Positions 9,547 to 18,939 of a stretch of DNA of 27,572 nucleotides are shown here, in pieces. The translations under genes were made by a program, and so were the position numbers. Under the pieces are notes generated by a model. It saw only the letters and a list, made by a program, of their open reading frames with translations, was not told the DNA's origin and did no database searches. The first letter of the stretch is position 1. Each line of letters opens with the position of its first letter. Source of the stretch: Priapulus caudatus (taxonomy: Eukaryota > Priapulida > Priapulimorpha > Priapulimorphida > Priapulidae); NCBI RefSeq assembly GCF_000485595.1, contig NW_014577271.1, forward strand, positions 467,710-495,281, read 5' to 3'.

Positions 9547-9823
9547 ATATGGGGGTTTAAACGGTACTCTGAGCAACACACAGCACTGAACCGAGGTCTA
9601 TTTTTCGAAATCAATTTTAAATTATCAATTTTAAATTTTTGTGTGTGTGCTTCACAACTCCAGTGCTTGCCCTGTCGTGACTTTACTGGTACGAGCGAGC
9701 TTCGAACTGCTGGCATTTCTCTTGTCTCTGGACAAGAAACGGCAGTGCGCATGCGTTGCGTTGATTTCTAAAAATAGACCTCGGTTCAGTGTGTTGCTTC
9801 GAGTGCCTACCCGTTCATATCTG
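9547..9823. mobile_element. TIR element, ~277 bp, non-coding
   Basis: The left arm 9571-9614 and right arm 9761-9800 are reverse complements except for a 4-nt insertion (AGCA) in the left arm and one substitution. Weaker similarity extends outward to about 9547 and 9823. The interior shows no transposase. Probably a MITE or foldback element; a target duplication is not clear. Confidence 0.6.
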
Positions 9824-9827
9824 AGCT

Positions 9828-10383
9828 GCGGGGGGGGGGGGGACTCCATTATGGTAGGTATGTGCCACAGTTATGACCCCCATTTTCATCTCCAAATTTG
9901 CATACTGGAGTCCCCCTTTTTTCACATATTTCCCGTCCGGGAGCATAGGTCGTACAACTGTACAAGTTTTTTTCATTCCGGAAACCCATGATGAATTCTC
10001 ATGAATTCAGAATTGGTCCCTTGGCAAGTTTTCTGTATTCCGGGGATTCTGTTCCCGTTCCAAGTCCATAGTGCTGCCGCGGCCACAGAGCGCGTACGTG
10101 TCACTGCCTTTTCTGATTTTATTACTTTTTTCAATAATAAAACAACAAAAAGCAGTGACACGTACTTGCACGAAATACACATACTGTAGCAGCACCGCAC
10201 TCAAGGCTAGTTCCGGATACATCCTCTTGCAAACGTCCGGTTCTGGAGCATCATGCTTTCCAGCAAACCGTAGTTCCAGAGACCCCCATTTTGATCTGCT
10301 GAGTTAGTACTGGAGCCCCCCAATTCCATCTCTCAAGTATCACATACCTACCCTATTTTGCAAGGAGTGCCGCTCCCCCCCCC
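9828..10383. mobile_element. Composite inverted-repeat element with G-run/C-run ends
   Basis: The left end has GCGGGG...GGACTCC followed by GGTAGGTATGTG (9853-9864). The right end mirrors it: CACATACCTACC (10341-10352), then GGAGTGCCGCTCCCC. Inside, TACTGGAGxCCCCC and GACCCCCATTTT each occur twice, and 10094-10107 pairs exactly with 10152-10165 (14-bp arms). No coding frame is credible. Confidence 0.55.
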
Positions 10384-10724
10384 AGGACCTGAGCCATGCC
10401 TTTTCAGGCTGCAAAATTTCCAAAAGGCCCCTACATCAAAACTGGTGTGAGCATGTAACCAGCAATAGGTGCTAAGATGAGCAAATGTTGCCGAAATGTC
10501 TGAGTAATATTAGTGATTGAAGACACTATTATTGAAATGGAGATCGAGACATCATTGATCACATTACTGGCATACAATTCAACAATGGTAGCACAAATTA
10601 AACCTCGACTCACTTAGTTAATTGCTGTATTGACATTGTATGGCATCTCTATTAATCTATACCAAGCCCCCAAAAATTGTTTAAAAGGATACATTACTCT
10701 AGGTTCTTCAGATATTTTCAGTTC
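10384..10724. other. Unassigned stretch
   Basis: No recognised feature. Confidence 0.3.
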
Positions 10725-10915
10725 AGGGCCGCGTTTCACTAACGTCCGCTAAAAGTTATTCGTTAACCGACGAAAGTTGTTCGTTCACTAAATAGCGAAC
10801 GAAGGCATACCGAATGTTCAACTTACCGAATAACTTTACTGATCAACTTTACCGAACAACGCGTTTCACTAACGCTTCGCTATGCTCTCGCTATTTAGCG
10901 AACAATTTTGCATCA
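10725..10915 (+). repeat. Dispersed repeat of TTCGCTAAATA/GTTTCACTAA family, copy 2
   Basis: The same vocabulary as 7650-7835 in opposite orientation: GCGTTTCACTAACG at 10733 and again at 10861, TTATTCGTTAACCGA, ACTAAATAGCGAACGAA, CTGATCAACTTTACC. Internal repetition of the end motif suggests a nested or tandem pair of copies. Confidence 0.65.
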
Positions 10916-11470
10916 GCTGGCGGCAACTACAAACACGTGGCGCAGTTGTTGATAGGTTACGCTCTGTATCATCTAATTTCTGTATCATTTTAGGCATCAA
11001 ACGGTTGTGTTCTGTCTCTGAAAACTCTTTCCCTTCGTAAATGTCGTCTTTCATTATCTCGATTACAAGCTTGATACAATAAAAAGTTTGCCATGCTTGT
11101 CACTATACACTCCGCTGCGTGCAGTTGTGCTCACTGCTTGCAGTTGTGCAGTTGTGCTCACATACTATACGCTGCATGCAGTTGTGATGTCGGCAATAAG
11201 AGTTACTCGAAATAATTGCTAAATGTTTTAGGTAGGTGCGTGCTAATTGCTGTGTCGTATGGGTGCTATATTCTCGGAGCTTGCTACGTGCTAACGCGTG
11301 TGTCACATCTGTCAATGCCCAAGCTCTCCTCCAACAACCGGTTTGCAAACAGAGACTACACTTGCATGTAAATCTGTGGCATCGATAGCATGTAAAGACT
11401 CACAACACACATTACAATATATTATGAACTATCGGAAGATTAGAGTAAAACATATAACATTTTGATATTT
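10916..11470. other. Unassigned stretch with local GCAGTTGTG repeats
   Basis: TGCAGTTGTG-type words recur at about 11120-11185, including CTATACxCTxC...GCAGTTGTG twice. A short minus-strand frame at 10869-11054 overlaps the flanking repeat and is not claimed. Confidence 0.35.
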
Positions 11471-11900
11471 TTAGCTCATCTGACATAGTCAGATGCAGCT
11501 TGTAGAATCGCATGAGAGTGCGTCCGTGCGTCCGTGCGTCAACAGTTGGGCACAAATCTAAACGGCTCTACGTACGGATTCAAAATTAGGGACGTGGGGG
11601 GTGTAATCCGAAAACGAGTTGGGATGTCGAAGCTGGGGGTCAAAGATCAAAGGTCAAGAGGTGTAAAAGAAGGGGGAACATTCCCTCCTTATAGGGAGGA
11701 AATGCAGAATTGCCGCACAAATTTAAACGGCTCGACCTAGGCTCGTGATAGTCGGTGTATAGCATCATGGTAGGAAAAGCGATCACTGTGCTGAAATTGG
11801 AGGTCACAGGTCAAAGGTCAATGGGGCACAGGGCTGATTTTATACATTTTCTGAGGACATGGTCTGACGGAGCGATTGAAAAACTTTTTTGTTTCAGCGG
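11471..11900 (+). repeat. Dispersed repeat with terminal hairpin TTAGCTCATCTGAC, copy 1
   Basis: Begins with an imperfect hairpin (AGCTCATCTGAC / GTCAGATGCAGCT), then (CGTC/CGTG)n, CAACAGTTGGG, ACGAGTTGGGATGTCGAAGC, TGGGGGTCAAAG. About 190 nt match 24311-24511 in the same orientation. This copy continues with a second divergent set of AAATTTAAACGGCTCGAC and AGGTCAAAGGTCA words to about 11900. Confidence 0.75.
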
Positions 11901-12184
11901 TGACTTACCATTTTTATGGCTTTATTGAAAGGACCATGAAATGTACTTTCCGCTGACATGTATGCGAAGAGTAAGTGTCGGATAAACTTTTGACCCTCAA
12001 GAGGAGGGTTAAACATGGATTTGTTGACTGTTAACAAAGGACAGAACTGCTTTTGCTATTGTGGATGTGAGGCTACAGTTGCACAGTTCAATTGCATCTG
12101 AGCCTTCACCTACAAGATTATTATACAATATTTAACATTGTATTATATCTACAGTTTGCACTTATATGTTATACGCACCTGCAG

Positions 12185-12331
12185 CTCATCGGCATGGCAG
12201 CCGCAGGATACCGCGGTGTATTAGGTGGATACCATGGACACAGTCACGATTTCGGTCGAGACGGAAACGACCATGGCTTAGCCGGACAACCATATGGCGG
12301 ATTCGCAGCCCCGTTCGGCAAAAGACGTTGA
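12185..12331 (+). CDS. Possible terminal exon of a small Gly/His-rich protein ending in GKRR
   Basis: A CACCTGCAG 3' splice site ends at 12184. The open frame from 12185 gives Leu-Ile-Gly, then Met at 12194 and 44 further residues to TGA at 12329-12331. Composition is Gly-rich with His and Asp, includes a YGGF stretch, and ends AAPFGKRR. Gly followed by dibasic residues at a C-terminus is the classic amidation and cleavage site of a secreted peptide precursor; that reading is inference. Upstream sequence is open in the same frame back to 12092 and encodes a hydrophobic stretch, but it lacks an ATG. The stop codon overlaps the first unit of the adjacent AACGTTGAA array (AGACGTTGA). Alternatives: the end of a cuticle-like or structural protein, or a chance frame. 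I do not recognise a family. Confidence 0.33.
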   Translation, partial: LIGMAAAGYRGVLGGYHGHSHDFGRDGNDHGLAGQPYGGFAAPFGKRR

Positions 12332-12850
12332 AACAACATTGAAACAACGTCAGCCATCAAAGTTGGTGAATTAATTTTTGTGATAGTACATTAACACGTT
12401 GAAGAGACGTATTTTTGGTGGGTAAAAGCACAACATAATTTCAACCAATATATAACGTTGAAACAACGTCTGTTTTAACGATGAATAGACGTTGTACATT
12501 TCAACGTTGAATAGACGTTGTACATTTCAACGTTGAATAGACGTTGTACATTTCAACGTTGAATAGACGTTGTATATTTCAACGTTGAATAGACGTTGTA
12601 TTTTTTGTGGGTAAAAGCGCAACATAATTTCAACAAATATATAACGTTGAAACAACGTCAGATTCAACGTTGAATAGACGTTGTATTTTTGGTAGGTAAA
12701 GGCGCAACATAATTTCAACCAATATATTACGTTGAAACAAATACGTCAGTTTCAACATTGAATATACGTTGTGCATTTCAACGTTGAATAAACGTTGTAT
12801 TCTCGTTGATCGACGTCATGACGTAGTTTCAAACAAGATTCAACGTGGAA
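12325..12850. repeat. Array of palindromic AACGTTGAATAGACGTTG units within a higher-order repeat
   Basis: Five 26-bp units have GAATAGACGTTG at 12483, 12509, 12535, 12561 and 12587, nearly identical in the middle. A longer block, TTTTGGTGGGTAAAAGC...ACATAATTTCAACC...AACGTTGAAACAACGTC, occurs three times (about 12414, 12603 and 12687). Each unit is partly self-complementary around AACGTT. No protein is encoded. Likely a satellite-bearing non-autonomous element. Confidence 0.85.
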
Positions 12851-14049
12851 ATGACGTCGTGTGCACTCCGGAGCTGTTTTTATTTTAATTTAATCGATGA
12901 GTGATTCATCATCGATCGCAAATCGATGAGCATTTCAATAATCCGGACATCGAGTGGCATATAGATGTATTTTACTGAATAAATTGAGTTTATTCCTGAT
13001 TTGTAGTTATTCGTCTGTCTATTACGAAAATTCCTTGTCCAGTTCCGATCTAGTGTAATACACGAAATACTTCTATATTAAATTAAAAATCTTTTCTTCT
13101 AAAAATAATTCGCTTGCTTGCAACTGTTTTCAACTTTGGGTGGCTAATGTAAACATTCAAACAAAATGGAAACATGCAAAATCATGAACACGTAAACCCC
13201 ATACAACAAAGCTCACGAAAAATATACATTCCAGGAAGCCAATATGTCTCCATGTCAAATTCAGCTAAGCGTTTGTGCATTATGTAAGAACGCGTCCCTA
13301 CTCTATGTCAGAGCGCCACGGTTGAGGATTGGGAGGGTGATGTATGCTGCCGATGTGTGCTCATGTGCCGCTGGACAAGTTATTGTCACATCATTCCGGG
13401 ATGCGTAGCGAACGGAATTGAACAGTGCAATGAATCAGTCAGTTGGTTGGAAGAAAAGTGAAATTATGACGTTACACTGTAATTTCTTTGATATATAAAA
13501 TACTTAGAACTGGCATCTTGATGATGCTACGTAAGAACTTTAATTTATAACATGAAACATTATATACATCGGAAAGGCACGTTTAGATATATTATATGGA
13601 CGACAATGAGGGCTACGCACGTGTAAATAACACGTAGCTACGTAATGCTAACGATACGTTTAGAGAAAAACTGACTACACCCAGTTCTGCTCTGAAGACT
13701 CGAGGCCCATTTGATTATTAAGGCTAAATGAAACACGCGTGCACTCTACGTGCACAGTTAACAGAGCATTCGATTTATTACATCATTCTGGGTAGGCATA
13801 TGCGTGCATGGTTCTACCTTATGCTTTTCAGACATTCGCTTTCGTTTTCCTTTATGCTTCTGTTTTCCAGAATTACCGTTAGTCAGACGCAGAGTTTCCA
13901 GTTTCTGGCTACTGTTCCATACAATAATGCCTGCTTTAGTATTACTACCAGTGCTGGAATCGACAACAGGAAGATAAGCGATTTTTTCATTGGGTGTATT
14001 ATTAGTAATAAGTTACGATAGGTCCACGCGTCAACTACTCAGCATTAAC
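12851..14049. other. Unassigned AT-rich stretch
   Basis: No exon with splice signals and coding texture was found on either strand. Small ATCGATGA words recur at 12890-12930. The frame at 13728-14021 is hydrophobic and lacks support. Confidence 0.35.
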
Positions 14050-14181
14050 CCACTTAACCGCTGTACGGCATGCAGTAACACGTGACGCGCCGCCGCGCAT
14101 GCGCAACAATTGTGTCGATGGACACCGACGCGAGGCGCAACGATCGCCTATAGAGTGTTTTATCACATGTCATCACTAATC
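14050..14181 (+). repeat. Dispersed repeat, copy 2 (partner at 2890-3016)
   Basis: Shares the ordered blocks listed for 2890-3016, including ACACGTGACGCGCCG and GCGCATGCGCAA. It ends at GTCATCACTAATC followed by a C-run. The two copies differ by substitutions and small indels. Confidence 0.7.
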
Positions 14182-14196
14182 CCCCCCCCATATGTA

Positions 14197-14238
14197 TCAA
14201 GAGCTCATAATAGAGAGCACTCTATTATGAGCTCTTGA
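14197..14238. repeat. Perfect hairpin, 19-bp stem, 4-nt loop
   Basis: 14197-14215 pairs perfectly with 14220-14238 around the loop AGCA. It lies just 3' of the dispersed repeat copy and its C-run. Such a perfect stem implies recent origin or constraint. Confidence 0.85.
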
Positions 14239-14249
14239 AATTGCTACAT

Positions 14250-15510
14250 AATTTGTGTTGCAATCCTGATACGGACGTGACTTTGACTTTGACATACCCA
14301 TAACAAATTGTGATCAAATGTCAATAGTAACGTCCGAGCGTATTTATGTCAATATCTGAACATTCTCCACTTGAATGATCGATATTTATATGTTTAATGT
14401 CTGCATGCACAATAACATGGATATTGGACATGATATCATTTTCCATGCACATGTATTTAAAGATTTTGTTGAAATAAATAACGTCCGAACGTCACGGAAT
14501 ATTTTACAGACAGCCATATATTTGTCTCTATTTTCAACTTTCTCTAATGCATCTGACACAAATCCCTGATGTTACTTCCTGTGGAATGTTCCACTTTAAC
14601 TGTGAGTAGGGGTGTTATGCCAACAGCATGTCTAAATTTGATTTTTTACATCAAAGTTATGGACGTTATATTTGACCGACATGCAGGCACTGATTTTTTA
14701 TTTGATTTATTTGATGTGTAATCGCATTATTTGAGGAAAAAGAGTAATGGTCATGAAGATAAGACATTCAATGTATGTATTAATGATACTTCCAAGGTTA
14801 TACTGTATTTATGTGGGTTTTAAATTTTAGTGCAAAATGTAAGTGTTTTTTTGACCGTGTCTACTAAATTTAAAAGAAGATAAAACATTAAAAAATTATA
14901 TATTTTAAGGATTTCTTTGTTTCATCAAACAAATTTATCCCATTTCTAACCATAACTAAGACATTATAATGGAGGGGAATAATATTTAAATATTTATACA
15001 TGTTAATTAGCATGTAAAAATGACACGTCACAAAATGTTCTGAGAAAACATTGACATTTTCACACTAAAACATGTATAAAATTTGTATCCCATGACAAAT
15101 TCTGGTCAAAACTATTGTTTTTATCTCTACAGCTTAAAATTGAAACTCTACTATATTCATAATTTGTTATAAACAGATATATGGAAAAATATGTCCCAAA
15201 AAGTTACGGACGTTATTTATTACTGAATAGCTCAGAAGCACCCTTATGACAAACATGAACGCATAATTATCTAAATTTGTAGGTATATGCTATTATTTAT
15301 GAATTTTCTATCATAATATACTCTCAAATTCTAGGGGAAAGTATCCCTTTAATTTTTAAATAGGGGGGTATGTGTAAGAAAGTCGGGATCAAGGATAGTT
15401 TGGGAATTGGGACCCCGGCAATTATATGTTTTTGCATTATGTGCTAAACTAATCTGGGGTGCCAAACTAGGCTTGATTGAATAATTTTATCCGATCTCTA
15501 TGGTTCATGT
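14250..15510. other. Unassigned AT-rich stretch with recurring TACGGACGTNA motif
   Basis: Motif sites: 14271-14280, 14328-14336 (reverse), 14479-14488 (reverse), 14656-14670 (one change) and 15203-15215. Related sites are at 8632 and 9163. 15219-15247 matches 8282-8310 in reverse. No coding region is credible. The pattern looks like a decayed repeat family. Confidence 0.4.
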
Positions 15511-15627
15511 AAAAATAAGCTTATCTCAGTTAGATCCATAATCAGTTATAATTACTTACAACGACGAAATTTTTGTCCATCTCTTCGATAGATTTCCTCA
15601 GGTCTGATCTGAGATAAACTTATTTTT
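15511..15627. repeat. Inverted repeat, 19-bp arms with one mismatch
   Basis: 15511-15529 (AAAAATAAGCTTATCTCAG) pairs with 15609-15627, with weaker pairing outward. Interior non-coding. Probably a small MITE. Confidence 0.55.
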
Positions 15628-16410
15628 ATGTAAACTGGGCTTGGGCCGAAAGTCATTCCTTTGTTTGGTGTGTTACTGCTATTTTTATAGTAACGGTTTG
15701 TTGAACTAATTTTGTCGTTCCTTTAAATATAGGTCTGTTGTGGAGGCAAGCAGTCAAACAAAGACTAATAATAACCCGACACGTGATAAAAGCTACCAAT
15801 CAATAAAGAAAAATAGTGTTGAGGTAAGGGTATACCATTACTTGGTTCTCCATAGGATTTTCGGTGGGCAGGTTGTTTGGAGATGGATGGTGAGGGCATG
15901 TGTCATATTTGGGCACATTATTGTCTACTAATGAACAGGAAAAGATTGAAAACAAACAGTAGCATGATCTTTAATATGGCTATAGAAGCATGTTGATGTT
16001 GAATAACTGATTAACTGATTAACTTGATTACTGATAACTTGATTAACTGATTAAGCAATTAAGGCATGGCGGAGGATTTATGAGGTGTTGCAAATAAGCT
16101 TCAGTTTCTAATGCATATCAGACCCAACATTTGTAAAAGGCCTGTGCAGAATTAATGCTGCATTATATTAATGATAATTGTAGTATATTTATAGTATACT
16201 AGCAGACTAATACCCGTACAACGACCAAATTGTGCCTTAAAATATAAACTTCATGTAAGTGACACAGTTGAAGTTAAATATTTCATGCAACTGAAAAGAA
16301 AACAGAAACAAAAAAACATTTTGGGAAGAAACAAAGAGCGAAATTCTATAAGTGAGCAGGGGAAAAAGTGCTCAGTTGGTGACCACTTGGCTGAAAGGAA
16401 AATACCGCAA
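15628..16410. other. Unassigned stretch
   Basis: GATTAACT-type words repeat at about 16003-16053. No gene is recognised. Confidence 0.35.
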
Positions 16411-16740
16411 AATCTATCTATCTATCTAGCCATCCCTCCATCCATCCATCCATCGCATGTCATGCCATGCCATGCCATGCCATCCCATCCCATCTCATCT
16501 CATCCTATCCCATGCCACCCCATACCACCCATGCCATGCCATCTCATCCCATCCCATCGTCTTCTATCCCATCCCATCCCATCCTATGCCATCTCATGGG
16601 ATTCGATCCAATCCCATCGCAGTCGACCCCATCCCATCCATCCCATCCAATCCCAAACAATAAAAAATAATATAAATAATATAAAGAACATGAAAATAAT
16701 AATAAATAATAATAGTAGTAAATAATAATAATAGTAAAAA
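16411..16740. repeat. Microsatellite: (CTAT)n, (CCAT)n, then (CCATC/CCATG)n, then AAT-rich
   Basis: A pentanucleotide CCATC/CCATG tract runs from about 16435 to 16655 and grades into AATAATAAT-type sequence to about 16740. Ser-His-Pro frames here are artefacts. Confidence 0.95.
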
Positions 16741-16842
16741 AAAGAGTAATTTTTTCAATTTTTAACTTTTTTAAATTTTTTTAATGAATGTAGTACGCTG
16801 AAGTAGATACTAAAGAGTAAAAAAGTAAAGGAGAAATTTTTT

Positions 16843-16918
16843 CTCACCAGCTTAGATTCGAACCTGGAATCTCGGGTTATGAAACCATGCTCCTACCGAC
16901 TATGCTACGACGGCGGGC
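16843..16918 (-). repeat. tRNA-like sequence with pol III boxes A and B (SINE head or tRNA pseudogene)
   Basis: On the minus strand the sequence starts GCCCGCCG at 16918. It carries a perfect box A, TAGCATAGTCGG (16896-16907), and a near-perfect box B, GGTTCGAATCT (16854-16864). A CAT triplet sits in the expected anticodon region (Met-like). The 3' end does not pair with the 5' acceptor bases and the T-stem is imperfect, so this is not a functional tRNA. The pol III promoter could still work. Confidence 0.65.
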
Positions 16919-17524
16919 AAGACACGCGAAATAATTCCCATGTACGTGATGATAGAATTTTGATTTTGACAATTTTTTTTTACTTTTTAACTTTTTTAAA
17001 TTTTTGTCCCATGCCAGAACCATCTCCCAGACGTGGTGATTCTGATATATCTTCAGTTACCGCGATTGAGTGACAAATCACGGAGAACATCGAGATCAAA
17101 CAAACACACACACACACACAAGATTAGCCAAATTATAGTATAGATATATATATATTGTCTGCTAGACGTGATGCGGCCATGATGGCGAGGCGCGCCGAGG
17201 ATTGACACTTTGTGTCTTCCAATCACAGTCTACGCCGCACCTCTCTATTATAACTTCTAGGTATAATACCATTAGAGCACGGAATCGCCGATTTTCAGGA
17301 ACTAGGGCATTCTGCTAGGCTAGAACGGTTTCCTTCGATAGAGTTTGGAACAAATACGAAAATAACACGCTGTTTAGCGCACTGCGCTAGGTCCTTCTGT
17401 TCCATTTTCGCATCTCCGTAAACAGAATAAGCCCCGCCTTCTTCGATGGGCATGAATGGGGCGTCACCGACGTGACCAGTTGCTGGTCTACTGTGTTTAG
17501 TTTTCGTAAATAATGAAATGCCTG
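16919..17524. other. Unassigned stretch
   Basis: Contains (CA)n at about 17102-17120 and (TA)n at about 17142-17154. No gene is recognised. Confidence 0.35.
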
Positions 17525-17531
17525 GCCGATG

Positions 17532-17633
17532 CTAGACTGGTACCCGTTCGCCACCTTCACTCCGGCAAGTATCCTTCGCTACACTGACGCTGTTAGTGTA
17601 GCGTGTGGAACTGTCAACCGGGTACCAGTCTAG
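17532..17633. mobile_element. Intact 102-bp MITE with 15-bp perfect TIRs and 7-bp target duplication
   Basis: The left TIR 17532-17546 (CTAGACTGGTACCCG) is the exact reverse complement of 17619-17633. Direct repeats GCCGATG flank the element at 17525-17531 and 17634-17640 (8 bp if the shared G is counted differently, which would fit a hAT element). Inside is a second perfect hairpin: 17577-17585 pairs with 17595-17603 (9 bp). No coding capacity, so it would be mobilised by a transposase encoded elsewhere. Perfect ends suggest recent insertion. Confidence 0.88.
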
Positions 17634-17803
17634 GCCGATGAATTTTGCAATGTTTACATGCCACAGCGCCATCTATTGGATGTTTTATAAGTAAATATGG
17701 GGATTTTCAATAAAATAATGCGTTTTTAATGTATTTACCACGATTTACGTATAGAAACTATATGTTATTTGTACTGATTTCTCCGTATCTTTTCTTGGAG
17801 TTT

Positions 17804-18545
17804 TCATCGTCTTTCAATGCCTTTCGGTAGATTTTTCGGCGTTTTCTGCGTGATTATTATTTTGCGCAGGCACTCATTTTGGAAATCCTCCAACATTTTT
17901 ACTTCTTCCTTAAGTACATGTTTCACATTTAGGAAAGAAGGTAAAACTGTGCATTCGTATAATTTCACTCTTGCTTCTATAGTATGATTTCCATAATTTT
18001 GCTCTTCTGCCCATGATAATATTTCCCTCATCATGAACCTACATTTTTCAGTTCGGACTCTTAATTATCATATCATTATAACCTCCTATATCATTAATGA
18101 AATCCCCTAGGTATGAATATTTGGTGCATTTTTTGATTAGGCCAAAACAAAATATATGTGTGGTTACCGTTACATGCCGGAAAAAATAGGGTAGGTAGGT
18201 ATAGGGGAAACATTTTATTTTCTTGAAATATTTTATTTACGAACCATGTCCGAAGGATGTGCGTTGTGCCTTTTGAAGCAGGAACTGGCCAATTCATTTT
18301 TTATTTTTTTTTTATTTTAAAGAAAATTGACAAAATGTTTAGGGTCGCTGGGAATAAATAGGGTCAGTCGGGAAACCGTAACCACACCTATATTTTGTTT
18401 TGGCCTTACTTGGTTGCCTATTAATTTGTTTTGTTCATATTAAATTCTAATCTTTTTGATTCAGCTAATCTTGAGCATGACTGAGCGATTTTTGTTACTG
18501 TTTAAAAATCTCCAATTCCTAGAATATCGTCCATATATAATCATT
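17804..18545 (-). pseudogene. LINE reverse-transcriptase remnant (YMDD region to C-terminal domain), split by an insertion
   Basis: Reading the minus strand: Tyr-Met-Asp-Asp at 18526-18537, followed by ILGIGDF, a stop, then a helix-like segment with LAESKRLEFNMNKT. That is the usual order after the catalytic YxDD loop of non-LTR reverse transcriptases. After a 271-bp insert (18138-18408) the reading resumes with KYSYLGDFINDIGG, the conserved YLGD segment. After one more frameshift it continues with ARVKLYECTVLPS, LEDFQNECLRKI and a TPKNLP motif to a stop at 17804-17806. Several stops and shifts show it is dead. The element is truncated at its 5' end near 18545. Confidence 0.75.
18138..18408. 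mobile_element. TIR element inserted in the LINE remnant
   Basis: The left end 18138-18167 and right end 18378-18408 are reverse complements with one substitution and one indel. Both carry GGCCAAAACAAAATAT near the tip and GTGTGGTTAC inward. Subterminal ACCGTTAC/GTAACC pairs extend the symmetry. The interior is AT-rich with no transposase. A target duplication is unclear: TA or TTA fits but is weak. The reverse-transcriptase reading resumes on either side, which shows that this element came later. Confidence 0.75.
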
Positions 18546-18559
18546 GTCATCTTCTAAAA

Positions 18560-18735
18560 CTACAGACCATCTGCTGACCGCTGTGGAGACGCCGGGCCTC
18601 GAATTTGGCGCACGTCTCCACTGCGGACAGCGCTTCATACTTGAACATCTCTGCGGTCGCGTGCGCATATCCCGCGGAACTGCGCGTCTCATCCGCGCGC
18701 AGCGCTTAGGATCAACAGCAAAGCTGTTGTATCAT
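18560..18735. repeat. GC-rich island with a 14-bp inverted repeat
   Basis: A GC- and CpG-rich block in AT-rich DNA. 18578-18591 and 18613-18626 pair with one mismatch, and GCGCGC-type words follow. The open frame across it is an arginine-rich by-product of composition. Possibly part of a mobile element. Confidence 0.45.
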
Positions 18736-18939
18736 ATGTCTCTCTGGATGTCGCCACCAGTGTGCAGGATCTGATTCATGGCATTTGCTTGTGCTTTTGA
18801 AACTACAATCTGACTCCGTCGTACAATAAAATTGTATCAACTTGTTTCTTAATACACAGAAACGTATTACATGGTATTAGAAATGGGGTACGAAGATGAA
18901 TACTCAAGTGCGTCATCAAATAACGGATGAAATTAGCGA

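Noticed and set aside
10869-11054. Minus-strand 61-codon frame with charged N-terminus
   Set aside because: It overlaps the TTCGCTAAATA repeat at its end and has no clear homology or splice signals.
16285-16725. 146-codon open frame with Ser-His-Pro repeats
   Set aside because: It mostly reads the CCATC/CCATG microsatellite.
16843-16918. Functional tRNA-Met gene
   Set aside because: Boxes A and B fit, but the acceptor ends do not pair and the T-stem is mismatched.
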